Below are positions 25,461 through 34,997 of a DNA stretch of 64,000 bases, piece by piece. The notes under the pieces are model-generated. The model worked only from the letters and a program-made list of their open reading frames with translations, did not search any database and had not been told where the DNA came from. The translations under genes were made by a program, and so were the position numbers. Each line of letters begins with the position of its first letter. Within the stretch, counting starts at the first letter, position 1. This DNA comes from Gammaproteobacteria bacterium (GTDB lineage: Bacteria > Pseudomonadota > Gammaproteobacteria > Pseudomonadales > Pseudomonadaceae), in contig CAJCIO010000018.1 in the NCBI GenBank assembly GCA_903970465.1, forward strand, positions 1-64,000, given 5' to 3'.

Positions 25461-26708
25461 GTGCGAGTAGTGGTGGTAGGAGCAGGTGTGGTGGGGTTGG
25501 CCAGTGCCTGGTATCTGGCGCAAAAAGGCCTGCAGGTCACGCTGGTGGATCGTCACGCCGAGGTCGCCCAAGAGACCAGCTTCGCCAACGGCGGGCAGTT
25601 GAGCTACAGCTACGTGGCGCCTCTGGCGGAGCCGGGGGTGATCGGCAAGCTGCCGCACTGGTTGCTTGGTGCAGATTCGCCGTTGCGTTTCAGGCCGCGT
25701 CTGGACCCGGCACAGTGGCGCTGGTGCCTGGCGTTTCTGCGTGCCTGCACACAGGCACAGGTGCGCCGCACCATCGGCGAGATGCTCAGCCTGTCGTACC
25801 TGAGCCGCGATGCGCTGGATGAACTGCTGGCCGCCCATCCGCTGGATTTCGATCTGACGCGCACCGGCAAGCTGGTGGTGTATCGCGACTCGGCGGCGCT
25901 GGCTGCGGCCACGCCGATGGTCGACTGGCAACGCTCGCTCGGTGCCGATCAACGCCTGCTCGACGGCCCGGGATGCGTCGCGCTGGAGCCGACGCTCGCG
26001 GCGATCGGCAGCCAGTTGGCCGGAGGCATTCACACGCCGGGCGAGGCGACCGGCGACTGCCTGCGCTTCTGTCAGGGGCTGCAGAGTTTGCTGGCGCAGA
26101 GGCCTGACGTACGCCTGGCCTTGGGCGTCGAGGTGCAGGGGTTGGTGCGCGAAGGGTCGCGAGTGGTCGCCGTGCGCACCGCCGAGGGGGACATCGCGGC
26201 CGATGCCGTGGTGGTCGCCGCCGGGATGTTCAGTGTGCCGTTGCTCAAGCCATTGGGGCTGTCGCTGCCGTTGTACGGCTTGCGGGGCTATAGCCTGAAC
26301 GTGCCGCTGGACCCGTCCCTGCCGGCGCCGCGCCTGAGCGTGACCGACGCCGCGCGCAAGGTGGTCTACGCGCCGCTGGCCAGGCGCCTGCGCATTGCGG
26401 CGATGGTCGACATGGGCGTGAGCGGGGCAGATGTCGACCCGGCGCGCATCACCTTGCTCAAGCAGCAGGTCGCCGAGACCTTCCCGCAACTGGACCTCGA
26501 GCATGCTCAGGCCTGGGCCGGTCTGCGCCCCAGTACCGCGCACAGCAAGCCGATCATCGGCCGTGCCGATGGCTTCGGCAACCTGTGGCTGAACGTCGGG
26601 CAGGGGGCGCTCGGGTTCACCTTGGCACTGGGCAGCGCGAAGTTGTTGGCCGCGCAAATGAGCGGTGATGCCTTGCCGATCGATCCGGCGCCGTTTCAGT
26701 TGCGCTAG
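25461..26708 (+). CDS. DadA-like FAD-dependent D-amino acid dehydrogenase
   Basis: A 415-residue flavoprotein that oxidises D-amino acids to 2-oxo acids and ammonia, passing electrons to the respiratory chain. The N-terminal dinucleotide fold is VVVVGAGVVGLASAWYLAQ, followed by ETSFANGGQLSYSYV, a D-amino acid dehydrogenase hallmark. Near the C-terminus, WAGLRPSTAHSKPIIG and NVGQGALGFTLALGSAKLL bind FAD. GTG 25461 is selected by AAAGGAG 6 bases upstream and by the start of the FAD fold. It is slightly shorter than DadA (432). No racemase follows it, unlike in dadAX operons. Confidence 0.92.
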   Translation: MRVVVVGAGVVGLASAWYLAQKGLQVTLVDRHAEVAQETSFANGGQLSYSYVAPLAEPGVIGKLPHWLLGADSPLRFRPRLDPAQWRWCLAFLRACTQAQVRRTIGEMLSLSYLSRDALDELLAAHPLDFDLTRTGKLVVYRDSAALAAATPMVDWQRSLGADQRLLDGPGCVALEPTLAAIGSQLAGGIHTPGEATGDCLRFCQGLQSLLAQRPDVRLALGVEVQGLVREGSRVVAVRTAEGDIAADAVVVAAGMFSVPLLKPLGLSLPLYGLRGYSLNVPLDPSLPAPRLSVTDAARKVVYAPLARRLRIAAMVDMGVSGADVDPARITLLKQQVAETFPQLDLEHAQAWAGLRPSTAHSKPIIGRADGFGNLWLNVGQGALGFTLALGSAKLLAAQMSGDALPIDPAPFQLR

Positions 26709-26804
26709 AAGGTCGCCGGGGTAGTCACTTACCCTGTCCGCACTGCGCTGGCGGTCTAATCACGATAACCAGGGGGGCTCGCTGGGGGAGCCGTACGCCT
26801 GCAA

Positions 26805-27236
26805 TCAAGCGGCGCTGACCACCGACAGGTGCTCGTGACAGGCCAGCCAGCGACCCTCCCGATAGTGAAAAACGATGGTCTCGCGCTCTTCGCACTGCAC
26901 CTCCTCACCCGCGACGCGCAGGCGCGTCGACACATCGTGGATGAAGATCGCCACCTCGCCCTGCAGGCTCACGTGGCCGTTGCTCGACTGGCACTCCAGC
27001 ACGGCGAAACCCTCGGTCTGCCACTGCGCCCACATGGCTTCATATTCGGCGCGGGTGTACAGCGGCTGGGGGAGGGTGTGGAATACGAAGGTGGCCTCAG
27101 GGCTGAAGCTGGCGAAGTAGCGCGCGGTGTCGTTGCTGGCGAAGGCCTTGACCAGATCGGCGGCGGCCTGGAGTACCTGTTCGTGTGTATGGGGGGCTTG
27201 TGAACGGGGGGCTTGCGTATGGGAGGATTGCTGCAC
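26805..27236 (-). CDS. NTF2-like (SnoaL/DUF4440) protein
   Basis: A 143-residue protein with an NTF2-like cone fold in its C-terminal 110 residues. The start of the fold is AAADLVKAFASNDTARYFA, and ETIVFHYREGRWLACHEH is the typical last strand. Such proteins are small enzymes or binding proteins, and the function here is unknown. The GTG at 27236 is chosen because GCGAGG lies 7 bases upstream and the longer frame to 27317 starts with low-complexity residues. A short serine- and histidine-rich segment precedes the fold. It is divergent from the LysR gene at 27435. Confidence 0.75.
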   Translation of the reverse strand: MQQSSHTQAPRSQAPHTHEQVLQAAADLVKAFASNDTARYFASFSPEATFVFHTLPQPLYTRAEYEAMWAQWQTEGFAVLECQSSNGHVSLQGEVAIFIHDVSTRLRVAGEEVQCEERETIVFHYREGRWLACHEHLSVVSAA

Positions 27237-27434
27237 GGTGGGCCTCGCTGATTGCTGTTGTGATTGTCTGCGGGGATTCTGGCGAGTACCGCAGGCGGGG
27301 CAAATCGGTGGGGGCAAATAATCACTTCAGGGATTCATCAACTAATGGCGCTGGCACGCGCAATTGACACACTGCCTGCGCTGGCATTGAATGCCTCGCA
27401 CCCCCCTGTGGTCATCGCCAGTGAGTCAAACACC

Positions 27435-28331
27435 GTGTTGAGAAATGTCGCCGATATGGACCTGCGCCTGCTGCGGATCTTTACCGTAGTGGTCAAATGC
27501 GGCGGTGTCAGCGCCGCTCAGGCCGAGCTCAACATGAGCCAGTCCAACATCAGCATGCACATTTCCGGGCTGGAAAAACGCCTGGGCTATCGTCTGTGCG
27601 AGCGCGGCAAGGGTGGCTTTCGGGTGACCGAGAAGGGCCAGCGGATTCTCGACGCGGCGGCCGTGCTGTTCGGTGCCGTCGATGCCTTTCGCGACGAGGC
27701 GCAGGGGCTGTCGGGGCGTCTGGTGGGCGATTTGTACCTGGGCGTGGCCGACAACATCGCGACCCTGCCCACCGCGCGCATCGATGCGGCCATCGCGCGG
27801 TTCTACCAGCGTGAGCCCGATACCCATCTGCACATCCACGTCAATTCGCCCACCGAGCTTGAGCGCGCGGTGATCGACGGGCAACTGGACATGGCGGTGT
27901 CGTATTTCAGCCGCGAGCTGCCGACGCTCGACTACCGGGCCCTGTACAGCGAAGAGATCGGCGTGTTCTGCGGTCGTCTGCATCCGCTGTGTGCCGTACC
28001 GCAGCCGGATGCCGCGCAGCTGCAGGACGCTGACTGGATCCGTCACGGTTTTCTGCCGGCCAGCCAAGTGTTGCCGATCGTGCCGCGGCGCTCATCGGCG
28101 ACCGCCCATCATATGGAAGCGGTGGTGCACGGCGTGTTGGCGGGCACTCACCTGGGCTATCTGCCCGCGCACTATGCCCAGCCGTGGATCGCCAGCGGGC
28201 AGATGCGCGAGCTGGGCGCCACGGCGTGGCGCTATGAGGTGCAGCACCGTCTGATCACCCATGTCGGGCACCCGCAGAGCGAAGCGGTGCGTGCCTTTAT
28301 CGAGGATCTGCTGGCGGTGCATCGGGCCTAG
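27435..28331 (+). CDS. LysR-family transcriptional regulator
   Basis: A 298-residue LysR-type regulator. The start MLRNVADMDLRLLRIFTVVV is followed by the helix-turn-helix (GVSAAQAELNMSQSNISMHI). The effector domain opens with SGRLVGDLYLGVADNIATLP. It is convergent with the aldehyde dehydrogenase gene and divergent from the NTF2-like gene; either, or the nearby DadA-like gene, could be its target. The start is uncertain: GTG 27435 matches relatives, ATG 27456 is possible, and no strong ribosome binding site is seen. Confidence 0.82.
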   Translation: MLRNVADMDLRLLRIFTVVVKCGGVSAAQAELNMSQSNISMHISGLEKRLGYRLCERGKGGFRVTEKGQRILDAAAVLFGAVDAFRDEAQGLSGRLVGDLYLGVADNIATLPTARIDAAIARFYQREPDTHLHIHVNSPTELERAVIDGQLDMAVSYFSRELPTLDYRALYSEEIGVFCGRLHPLCAVPQPDAAQLQDADWIRHGFLPASQVLPIVPRRSSATAHHMEAVVHGVLAGTHLGYLPAHYAQPWIASGQMRELGATAWRYEVQHRLITHVGHPQSEAVRAFIEDLLAVHRA

Positions 28332-28341
28332 CGCATGGCTG

Positions 28342-29823
28342 TCAGCCCAGGCAGCGGGTCACGTGCTTGACCGACTGATACGCCGACAACCCCCACGGCC
28401 CTAGTTCGCGGCCGATGCCGCTGGCCTTGGTGCCGCCCCAGGAGGTTTCGACGAACACCGCCTGGATTGAATTGATCCACACATGCCCGACTTCCAGCGC
28501 CGCTGCCACCCGTTGCGCGCGCTGCAGATCGCTGCTGATCACCGTGGCGACCAGACCGAAGCGGCTGTCGTTGGCGATGTCGATGGCCTGTTGCTCGGTG
28601 CTGAAGCGTTGAGTGCAGAGCACCGGGCCGAAGATCTCCTCGTTCCACAAACGGCTGCCAGTCGGTACGTCGGCATACAGCGTAGGTCGTACGAACCACC
28701 CGGGTTGCTGCACTGCCTTGGCGCCCGCCAGGCATCGCAAGCCTTCGGTCTGGGCGAGGGCGAAATAGTCGTTGACCTTCGACCATTGCGCCTGGCTGAT
28801 CAGTGGGCCCATCTCGACCTCGCCCTGTGCCGGGTCGCCCACCTTCAGAGCGTCGAAGGCAGTGGCCAGACGCTGCAGCAGGTCATCACTGATACGTTCG
28901 TGCACCACCAGGCGGGAAGTGGCCGAGCACATCTGCCCGGCGTTCCAGCAGATCCCGGCGACGATCCATTCCACCGCCTGGTCGAGGTCGCAATCGTCGA
29001 ACACCACGATGGCCGATTTGCCGCCCAGCTCCAGGGTCAGCGGCCGGCATTGCTCGGCGGCGGCGTGCATTACCTGGCTGCCCACCGCATTGCTGCCGGT
29101 GAACGAGACCTTGTCCAGACCAGGATGACTGCTCAGGGCTGCGCCTACCTGGCGGGCGCCAATGACGATATTCAATACACCCGCCGGTAGCCCGATGGCG
29201 TCGCTGATCTGCCCGTAGGCTTGCTCGATCAGCGGGGTGACTTCGGACGGATTGAGCACCAGGGTGCAGCCGGCTGCCAGCGCCGGGGCGAGCTTCCAGG
29301 CGCTGGTCACCAGCGGGAAGTTCCAGGGCACGATCAAGCCCACCACGCCGACCGGTTCGCGCCGCGTTTGTGCGACAAAGCCCGGCACCGCCAGCGGCAT
29401 GTCGCTGTCCTGGCCAGCATCGAGCTGCTCGGCGAGGGTGGCGTAGTAGTTGAAGGTAGCAATGGCGTCATCGATATCGATGCTGGCTTCGTGTTGCGGT
29501 TTGCCGTTGTTGCGCATCTGCAGCGCCAGCAGCTCGCCGCGACGTCGTTCGATCTGCTCGGCGATGCGGCGCAGGTAGCCGCCGCGCTCGGCACCACTCA
29601 AGGCGCGCCATGCAGGCAAGGCCGCGCGAGCCGCGGCGACGGCCTGATCCACTTGCGTCAGGCTGGCGCCCTGGAGTGCGGCCAAGGGTTGGGTGGTGCT
29701 GGGATCATGGACCACGATGGCTTCGTCGCCGTGGCCGGTGGCCCATTGACCCGCGATGTAGTGGGGTGTGCTCATGGAGTGGCTTGCGTCAGTGGCGGGT
29801 GTAAGCGAGAGGGCGGGGGGCAT
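28342..29823 (-). CDS. NAD(P)-dependent aldehyde dehydrogenase, betaine-aldehyde type
   Basis: A 493-residue aldehyde dehydrogenase. The catalytic cysteine lies in CWNAGQMCSATSR, the general-base glutamate in LTLELGGKSAIVV, and the cofactor loops are VPWNFPLVTSAWKLAPALAA and VSFTGSNAVGSQ. The end (SAYQSVKHVTRCLG) matches betaine-aldehyde and aminobutyraldehyde dehydrogenases. The ATG at 29823 has AGGA 9 bases upstream and is preferred. The conserved part begins at ATG 29775 (MSTPHYIAGQW), which is the alternative. The substrate is unknown; it follows a D-amino acid locus and may handle an aldehyde made from an amine. Confidence 0.9.
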   Translation of the reverse strand: MPPALSLTPATDASHSMSTPHYIAGQWATGHGDEAIVVHDPSTTQPLAALQGASLTQVDQAVAAARAALPAWRALSGAERGGYLRRIAEQIERRRGELLALQMRNNGKPQHEASIDIDDAIATFNYYATLAEQLDAGQDSDMPLAVPGFVAQTRREPVGVVGLIVPWNFPLVTSAWKLAPALAAGCTLVLNPSEVTPLIEQAYGQISDAIGLPAGVLNIVIGARQVGAALSSHPGLDKVSFTGSNAVGSQVMHAAAEQCRPLTLELGGKSAIVVFDDCDLDQAVEWIVAGICWNAGQMCSATSRLVVHERISDDLLQRLATAFDALKVGDPAQGEVEMGPLISQAQWSKVNDYFALAQTEGLRCLAGAKAVQQPGWFVRPTLYADVPTGSRLWNEEIFGPVLCTQRFSTEQQAIDIANDSRFGLVATVISSDLQRAQRVAAALEVGHVWINSIQAVFVETSWGGTKASGIGRELGPWGLSAYQSVKHVTRCLG

Positions 29824-30164
29824 GGCAATTCCTGACGTTGGCAGATTCATTGTTGTGTGGATCGCGCAGCAGGCTGACCGACGATGCGCCGCCTGGACGC
29901 TGGCGCAGGGAAGCTTAATCGCAGAGGTGGATCAGTTTGTATTCATGATTCTGGATGCTGGCATATCGAAACGCTGATGTAAGAGAAGGCCTAGCGCCAG
30001 TTCGACGCATGGCGTTGAAAGAGACCGACGGCGGTCGATGTTCTCCTTGGCCGTGCCGATAATTATTCGTTCGACCTCCAGTCGACATATTCTTGTCAAA
30101 TGATGGCACTAAGATATCATTCGGGCTGTCGTACCTTGATTCATAGCTTTCAGCCCGGTGCCCC
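29824..30164. other. Divergent gap between aldehyde dehydrogenase and GGDEF genes
   Basis: A 341-base region of mixed composition without a supported gene. The part from about 29950 to 30130 is AT-richer. A sigma-70-like element for the GGDEF gene lies at 30093-30120. Nothing else stands out. Confidence 0.35.
30093..30120 (+). promoter_or_regulatory. Candidate sigma-70 promoter of the GGDEF gene
   Basis: TTGTCA (30093-30098) and TATCAT (30115-30120) are separated by 16 bases. The element lies 45 bases before the ATG in an AT-rich stretch. The assignment is by eye. Confidence 0.35.
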
Positions 30165-31382
30165 ATGTCATCCAGCGTCCCTGATCATCCCTCTGCTGAC
30201 GATCCGCGTACACTTGCGCAAGTCGAGCAAGCCATCGCATCGGGTGTTCCTATACTGCGTTTCAACAGGGATCTGGAACGTCGTTATGAAGCCGACACTC
30301 ATCAACAGCGGCGGCAGTTTCTGACCACCATCGGCATCATCGGTGGGCTGGTCTACAACGTGTTCATGTTCAGCGACTGGCTGACCCTGCACGATATGTT
30401 CGCGTACGTGGCGCTGGGCCGGGTGTTCCTGATCACGCCGATGATCATCGGCTTCCTGGTATTGCTTCAGCACGTCAAATCACGATGGGTACTTGAAACA
30501 GTCGCGGCCACGGGCACGGTGGTGGCGTCATTGATGCCACTGGTGGTGATGATCTACAGCGACAGCCCCTATCGCATGCATTTTCAGTTGGGGATGGTGT
30601 TGATCATGGTCTACTGCACCATGATCCAGCAGATGCCGCTGCGCTATGCCGCGATAGCCATGTTCTGCATGGTGGTCATTCAGTTGGTGACGACGTATCT
30701 GGCCCACTTCGCTGACTTCATCATTTGGCAGTCCAACGCATTGCTTTTCGTTTCGACGGCTTCACTGCTGTTGATGGCCAGTTACTTCATGGAGCGTGGC
30801 AAACGCTTTAGTTATCTGTTCTCACTGCGTGGGCGGCTGCTGCAAAAGCAGTTGATGCAACTGGCGCGCACTGACTCCTTGACCCAACTATTCAATCGGC
30901 GCTACCAAGGTGAGATCCTGACCCGGGTCTGGGAGCAAGCCCAGGCAACACCGACGGCAGTGGCGATCATCCTGTTGGATATCGATCACTTCAAGGCCTA
31001 CAACGATAGCTACGGCCACCTGCAGGGCGACGCCTGCCTCAAGCGCCTCAGCGAAGCCGTCCAGCAGACAGCCGAGGACGCCGGCGCGCTGGTGTTTCGC
31101 TTTGGCGGCGAAGAGATTCTGGTGCTGTTGGTGGATGCGGATCCCAGTCGGGCCAGGGTCGTGGCCGAAGCGCTGCAAGCCGCGGTGGCTGCACTGCACA
31201 TCGAGCACCCGGCGTTGGGGGAAGGCGCGCGTGTCACCATCAGTCTTGGCATCGCCGCCGCCACTGCCCCGCAGACCAGTGCCGACGCGTTGATCGGCAG
31301 CGCCGACAGCGCGTTGTATGCCGCCAAGCATGCGGGGCGTGATTGCCTGCGGTTCGCCCGGCCTGAAAGCGTGGCGGGCTAG
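30165..31382 (+). CDS. Membrane-bound GGDEF protein (diguanylate cyclase)
   Basis: A 405-residue inner-membrane protein. About six hydrophobic helices occupy residues 52-210, preceded by a soluble N-terminal stretch of about 50 residues. The C-terminal GGDEF domain runs from about residue 235 (LARTDSLTQLFNRR) to 395. The active-site motif reads RFGGEEI, with isoleucine where phenylalanine is usual, and the metal-binding ILLDIDHFKAYND is intact, so c-di-GMP synthesis is likely. No RxxD inhibitory site is seen just before the motif. The membrane part is presumably a sensor for an unknown signal. The 3' end overlaps the convergent CHAD gene by 4 bases. Confidence 0.9.
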   Translation: MSSSVPDHPSADDPRTLAQVEQAIASGVPILRFNRDLERRYEADTHQQRRQFLTTIGIIGGLVYNVFMFSDWLTLHDMFAYVALGRVFLITPMIIGFLVLLQHVKSRWVLETVAATGTVVASLMPLVVMIYSDSPYRMHFQLGMVLIMVYCTMIQQMPLRYAAIAMFCMVVIQLVTTYLAHFADFIIWQSNALLFVSTASLLLMASYFMERGKRFSYLFSLRGRLLQKQLMQLARTDSLTQLFNRRYQGEILTRVWEQAQATPTAVAIILLDIDHFKAYNDSYGHLQGDACLKRLSEAVQQTAEDAGALVFRFGGEEILVLLVDADPSRARVVAEALQAAVAALHIEHPALGEGARVTISLGIAAATAPQTSADALIGSADSALYAAKHAGRDCLRFARPESVAG

Positions 31383-32176
31383 TGCTGGGCTCGGTGTTTT
31401 TTGGCGATGTCCGGCAACAGGCGCTGCAGGCGTTTTATCTCGGCTTCGGCCTCTGCCAGTTCTTTCACTGAGGCCTCCAGCCAAATCTGCTCCAGCGGCT
31501 GCAGGTCGGCTTGCTCCTTGACCTTCAGGCACCACTGGAAATGGTCATGCCAGGAGCCCAGCGCGGCTTGCACCGCCTTCAGCGACTTGGCGGCTTTTTT
31601 CGACAAGGGCGATAAATGCGGGAAGGCTTCGGTCAGGTAACGCGAGCGTTTTACCAGTATTCGTAATTCATGGCGGTCGAACTGCGGGTCGTTCAAGGCT
31701 GCATGCAGTTTGTCGATCTGCTTGGTCAGGGCCCTGCCGATCAAGCGCTTGAGCTTGGCAGAGTCGCGTCCGGCGTCTTCTGCGCGGAACAGTGACGGCC
31801 ATTTATCCAAGGCGACGAACAGGCGCTTGAGTGCCGCATCGCCCAGTATGGCCTTGTAGTCTGCCTGCAACCGAGCTCTTCGCGCGGCGGCCTGGGCGGG
31901 CATACCGCGTGCCTGCAACTCGATGGCCATGACTTCCAGATCCCGCGTCGGCGTGGTCAGCCGACCCACCTGTGCCGCCGCTTCGCGCAACGAGCTGGTG
32001 GCCGCGATGGAGCGCAGCGGGCTCAGCAGGCTGCGAATACGCCGGATGCAAATGCGCAAATCGTGAAGCGCCTCGTCATCGGCACTGACCTCGAGCCGCG
32101 CCCGGGCGTGAAACAACGCCACTTCCAGCTCGATGATTTCCTTCACGTACTCGTTCACGAAAGCCATTCGATCCAC
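31379..32176 (-). CDS. CHAD domain protein
   Basis: A 265-residue all-helical protein. The CHAD domain spans most of it, with the conserved histidines in EALHDLRICIRRIRSLL and FDRHELRILVKRSRYLTEAF. These basic patches bind polyphosphate, so a role at polyphosphate granules is likely. The chain is rich in lysine and arginine. It converges on the GGDEF gene. No CYTH (triphosphatase) domain accompanies it here, unlike in many family members. Confidence 0.87.
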   Translation of the reverse strand: MDRMAFVNEYVKEIIELEVALFHARARLEVSADDEALHDLRICIRRIRSLLSPLRSIAATSSLREAAAQVGRLTTPTRDLEVMAIELQARGMPAQAAARRARLQADYKAILGDAALKRLFVALDKWPSLFRAEDAGRDSAKLKRLIGRALTKQIDKLHAALNDPQFDRHELRILVKRSRYLTEAFPHLSPLSKKAAKSLKAVQAALGSWHDHFQWCLKVKEQADLQPLEQIWLEASVKELAEAEAEIKRLQRLLPDIAKKHRAQH

Positions 32177-32249
32177 CTGTTCATGCTGATCTGGCGGCTG
32201 AGGCTAGCAGAGAATGGTGACAGATTAGAAGAGCGGGCAGGGTGGCTGG

Positions 32250-33194
32250 CTAACCTTGGGGCTGCGGCCCATCGACCCAGACGAAATGATCGTTGGACAG
32301 CGTCGCCTCACCGCTCCAGCGATAAGCGCACAGCTTGCCGTCCGGTGTGCCTTTGCCGATGGAGTAGTCCAGCACGGCAATATGCGGGGTGTGGATGCGC
32401 GGGGTGCCACTGGCCCAGTAGTGACCGATGAATACGGGGCGCAGCTCGTCGTAGTTGTACAGCAGCGTCTGGGGCAATGGCAGCTGCGGCAACCGCGAGC
32501 GCAGTTGCTCATCGACGATCGCCGCACCCGCGTAGGTGTGCGCGGCACGGTCCCACCAGCGCGTGCGCGTGATGTTCCGTTGCACGCCGTCCTTGTCGAT
32601 GTAGAAGACGCCGTCGGGCAGTTGGACCTCGGTGCCTTTGAGGACGGTTTCGACGGCTCGATGGGCCAGGGAATCGCTGTCGTGCAAGATCGGCCAGGCG
32701 CTGTCCTTGATCGAGTGATCGGCGTTCAGGTACGGCGCCAGCGCATCCAGATAGCCTTGGTGCCAACAGGCGTGTACCGCGCGAATCTCGCCGGTATCCA
32801 GATAGACCGGCAAGGTCTTGAACCAGGCGATCAGCTCTTTATGCTGCCTGGACTCGAGCGCCACCTCGCGGATGAAGGCCTGGTGCTGATGGCTGTTCTT
32901 CTCGCTTCTGGGCCGCAGATAGTCGCCGGGCCGCTCGGCATCGAGGGTGGCGAACCCTACCGCGTTGTATTCATGGTTGCCCATGATCGCTTGCGCCGAG
33001 CCGGCATCGACCATGGCGCGAACGATATTGACGGTGTGCAGTTGCTGCGGGCCGCGGTCGACATAATCGCCAAGGAACACCGCCTGGCGCTCGGCGTGGC
33101 GCCAGGCCGACCCGCGCTTGTGGTAGCCGAGCTTTCGCAGCAATGCTTCGAGGCGCTCGGCATAGCCGTGGATGTCGCCGATCAGATCCAGCAT
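32250..33194 (-). CDS. Metallophosphoesterase (calcineurin-like, ApaH/PrpE related)
   Basis: A 314-residue two-metal phosphoesterase. The motifs come in order: LIGDIHG (residues 4-10), FLGDYVDRGP, MGNHEYNAV, then the later histidines in HACWHQGY and FIGHYW. It resembles serine/threonine phosphatase-like and diadenosine tetraphosphatase-like enzymes; the substrate is unknown. AAGGAGA lies about 6 bases before the ATG. It lies 73 bases upstream of the CHAD gene on the same strand and may be cotranscribed. Confidence 0.88.
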   Translation of the reverse strand: MLDLIGDIHGYAERLEALLRKLGYHKRGSAWRHAERQAVFLGDYVDRGPQQLHTVNIVRAMVDAGSAQAIMGNHEYNAVGFATLDAERPGDYLRPRSEKNSHQHQAFIREVALESRQHKELIAWFKTLPVYLDTGEIRAVHACWHQGYLDALAPYLNADHSIKDSAWPILHDSDSLAHRAVETVLKGTEVQLPDGVFYIDKDGVQRNITRTRWWDRAAHTYAGAAIVDEQLRSRLPQLPLPQTLLYNYDELRPVFIGHYWASGTPRIHTPHIAVLDYSIGKGTPDGKLCAYRWSGEATLSNDHFVWVDGPQPQG

Positions 33195-33283
33195 GAAAAT
33201 CTCCTTTTCATCATGCCGTCCAGTGTAAGGGCTCCCAGAGTAAAAGCGCGACAGGGCTGTCGCACCCGCTTGGGGACACCCCG

Positions 33284-34924
33284 TCAGATCTTGAACTTGT
33301 TCACCAGCGTCCTGAACGACACGGCCAGGCGGGAAAGCTCCAGGGTCGACTCGTTGGTCTGGCGCGCACCGCTTGAGCTCTGGGTCGACAGGTCCTGGAT
33401 ATTCACCAGATTGCGGTCCACTTCACGCGCAACCTGCGCTTGCTCCTCCGACGCGCTGGCGATCACCATGTTGCGCTCGTTGATCTGCGAAACCCCCGCG
33501 GTGATGCGCTCCAGTGCATAGCCCGCTTCGGCGGCTTCGGTCTGGGTTTCGCCGGCCAGCACCTGGCTTTTGCTCATGGCCACCACCGCCGCATCCGCGC
33601 CGGTGCGGACCGCGTTGATCATGGTCTCGATGTCACCGGTCGAGGATTGGGTACGGTGTGCCAAGGCGCGCACCTCATCCGCCACCACCGCGAAGCCCCG
33701 GCCTTGTTCCCCGGCCCGCGCCGCTTCGATCGCCGCGTTGAGGGCCAGCAGGTTGGTTTGTTCGGCAATGGCGCGAATCACATCCAGGACCTTGCTGATC
33801 TCCCGGATTTGACCGGCCAGCAGCTCGACTTTCTGAGTGGAGTCGCCGATGCCGGTGGCCATGACGCTGATCGACTGGATGGTTTTCCTGACTTGGGTAC
33901 CGCCGGTCAACGCGTCCTTGCTGGTCTGCTCGGAGGCGTCGGAAGTGCTGACCGCGTTGCGGGCAACTTCTTCCACGGCGGCGGTCAGTTCATTGACCGC
34001 TGTGGCGGCTTGCTGGATTTCGTCATTCTGGCGAGTCAGGCCCTGGGAGCTTTCGGTGGTGACCGCGCTCAACTCTTCGGCGGCCGCGGCCAGTTGATCC
34101 GAGGCATTGGCAATCTCGCGGATGGTCGACTTCAAGTTTTCTTGCATCGTGGCGAACGCGCCGAGTAGCAGGCCGATTTCGTCTTTGCCGCCACCCTCGA
34201 CAGCGAAGGTCAGATCACCTTCGGCGATGCGTCGGGCACTTATCAGTGCGCCATTGATGGGGCGGGTAATGGCTCGAGTGATGATCAAACCGATAGTGAT
34301 GGCGAGCACGAACGCGATCAGCACGCCCAGGGCAAGCATCAGGTTCGCATGATCGTCCGTCGCCTGCGCAGCCTGGCCCGCTTCAGTGCCTTGCCGTTTG
34401 TTGGACGCGATGATCAGTTTCAACTCATTGTTGACGTTGTTGTAGGCCGGGTCTATCTGCGTCTGGAAGGTCCGCAGCGCGGTGTCCATATTGCCGCTCT
34501 GGACATCCCGAGTCATCTGGTTGGCCAGGGCTATATAGGCGGGCCAGTCTTTTTCGAACTGGTCGCCGGCGACGCGCTCGTCATCTTCCAGGGGCGTCTG
34601 GCGGTACTGTTTGAACTGGCTTTCGACATCTTGCTGATTGTTGTTCATCGACTGAATGGCTGCGTCGATGTCGGCTTGCGTGCCTTGGGTCAACTTCAGC
34701 AGGAGGATCTTGTGCACGTCACGATAGTGAGCGATGGCGCTTGCCCGTGCATTACTCGTGTATTCGATCGAAACAAGGCTGTTGGTCAGAATATCCTTGA
34801 GATTGGCACTGATCGAACTGATACCCAGATGCCCGACGAAACCAACGCCGAGCGTGATGCACGCACAAAGCACAAAAGCCGTGAGTAGCTTGGTCGCCAG
34901 TTTGATGTCGTTCAGGAAGGTCAT
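33284..34924 (-). CDS. Methyl-accepting chemotaxis protein
   Basis: A 546-residue inner-membrane chemoreceptor. The order is a first membrane helix (residues about 12-32), a periplasmic four-helix-bundle (4HB_MCP) sensor (about 35-185), a second membrane helix ([19 protein letters not shown]), HAMP ([20 protein letters not shown]) and the signalling domain. The CheA/CheW hairpin tip is [20 protein letters not shown]. It ends in NKFKI with no CheB/CheR tether pentapeptide. The ligand is unknown. A sigma-28-like element lies about 73 bases upstream. Confidence 0.94.
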   Translation of the reverse strand: MTFLNDIKLATKLLTAFVLCACITLGVGFVGHLGISSISANLKDILTNSLVSIEYTSNARASAIAHYRDVHKILLLKLTQGTQADIDAAIQSMNNNQQDVESQFKQYRQTPLEDDERVAGDQFEKDWPAYIALANQMTRDVQSGNMDTALRTFQTQIDPAYNNVNNELKLIIASNKRQGTEAGQAAQATDDHANLMLALGVLIAFVLAITIGLIITRAITRPINGALISARRIAEGDLTFAVEGGGKDEIGLLLGAFATMQENLKSTIREIANASDQLAAAAEELSAVTTESSQGLTRQNDEIQQAATAVNELTAAVEEVARNAVSTSDASEQTSKDALTGGTQVRKTIQSISVMATGIGDSTQKVELLAGQIREISKVLDVIRAIAEQTNLLALNAAIEAARAGEQGRGFAVVADEVRALAHRTQSSTGDIETMINAVRTGADAAVVAMSKSQVLAGETQTEAAEAGYALERITAGVSQINERNMVIASASEEQAQVAREVDRNLVNIQDLSTQSSSGARQTNESTLELSRLAVSFRTLVNKFKI

Positions 34925-34997
34925 TTTTCAATTCTCTGGTTTTTGATCGGGGTGAAAAATGCAAGGCGTTGGCATCATCGTGCCACCTTCTTTCAGC

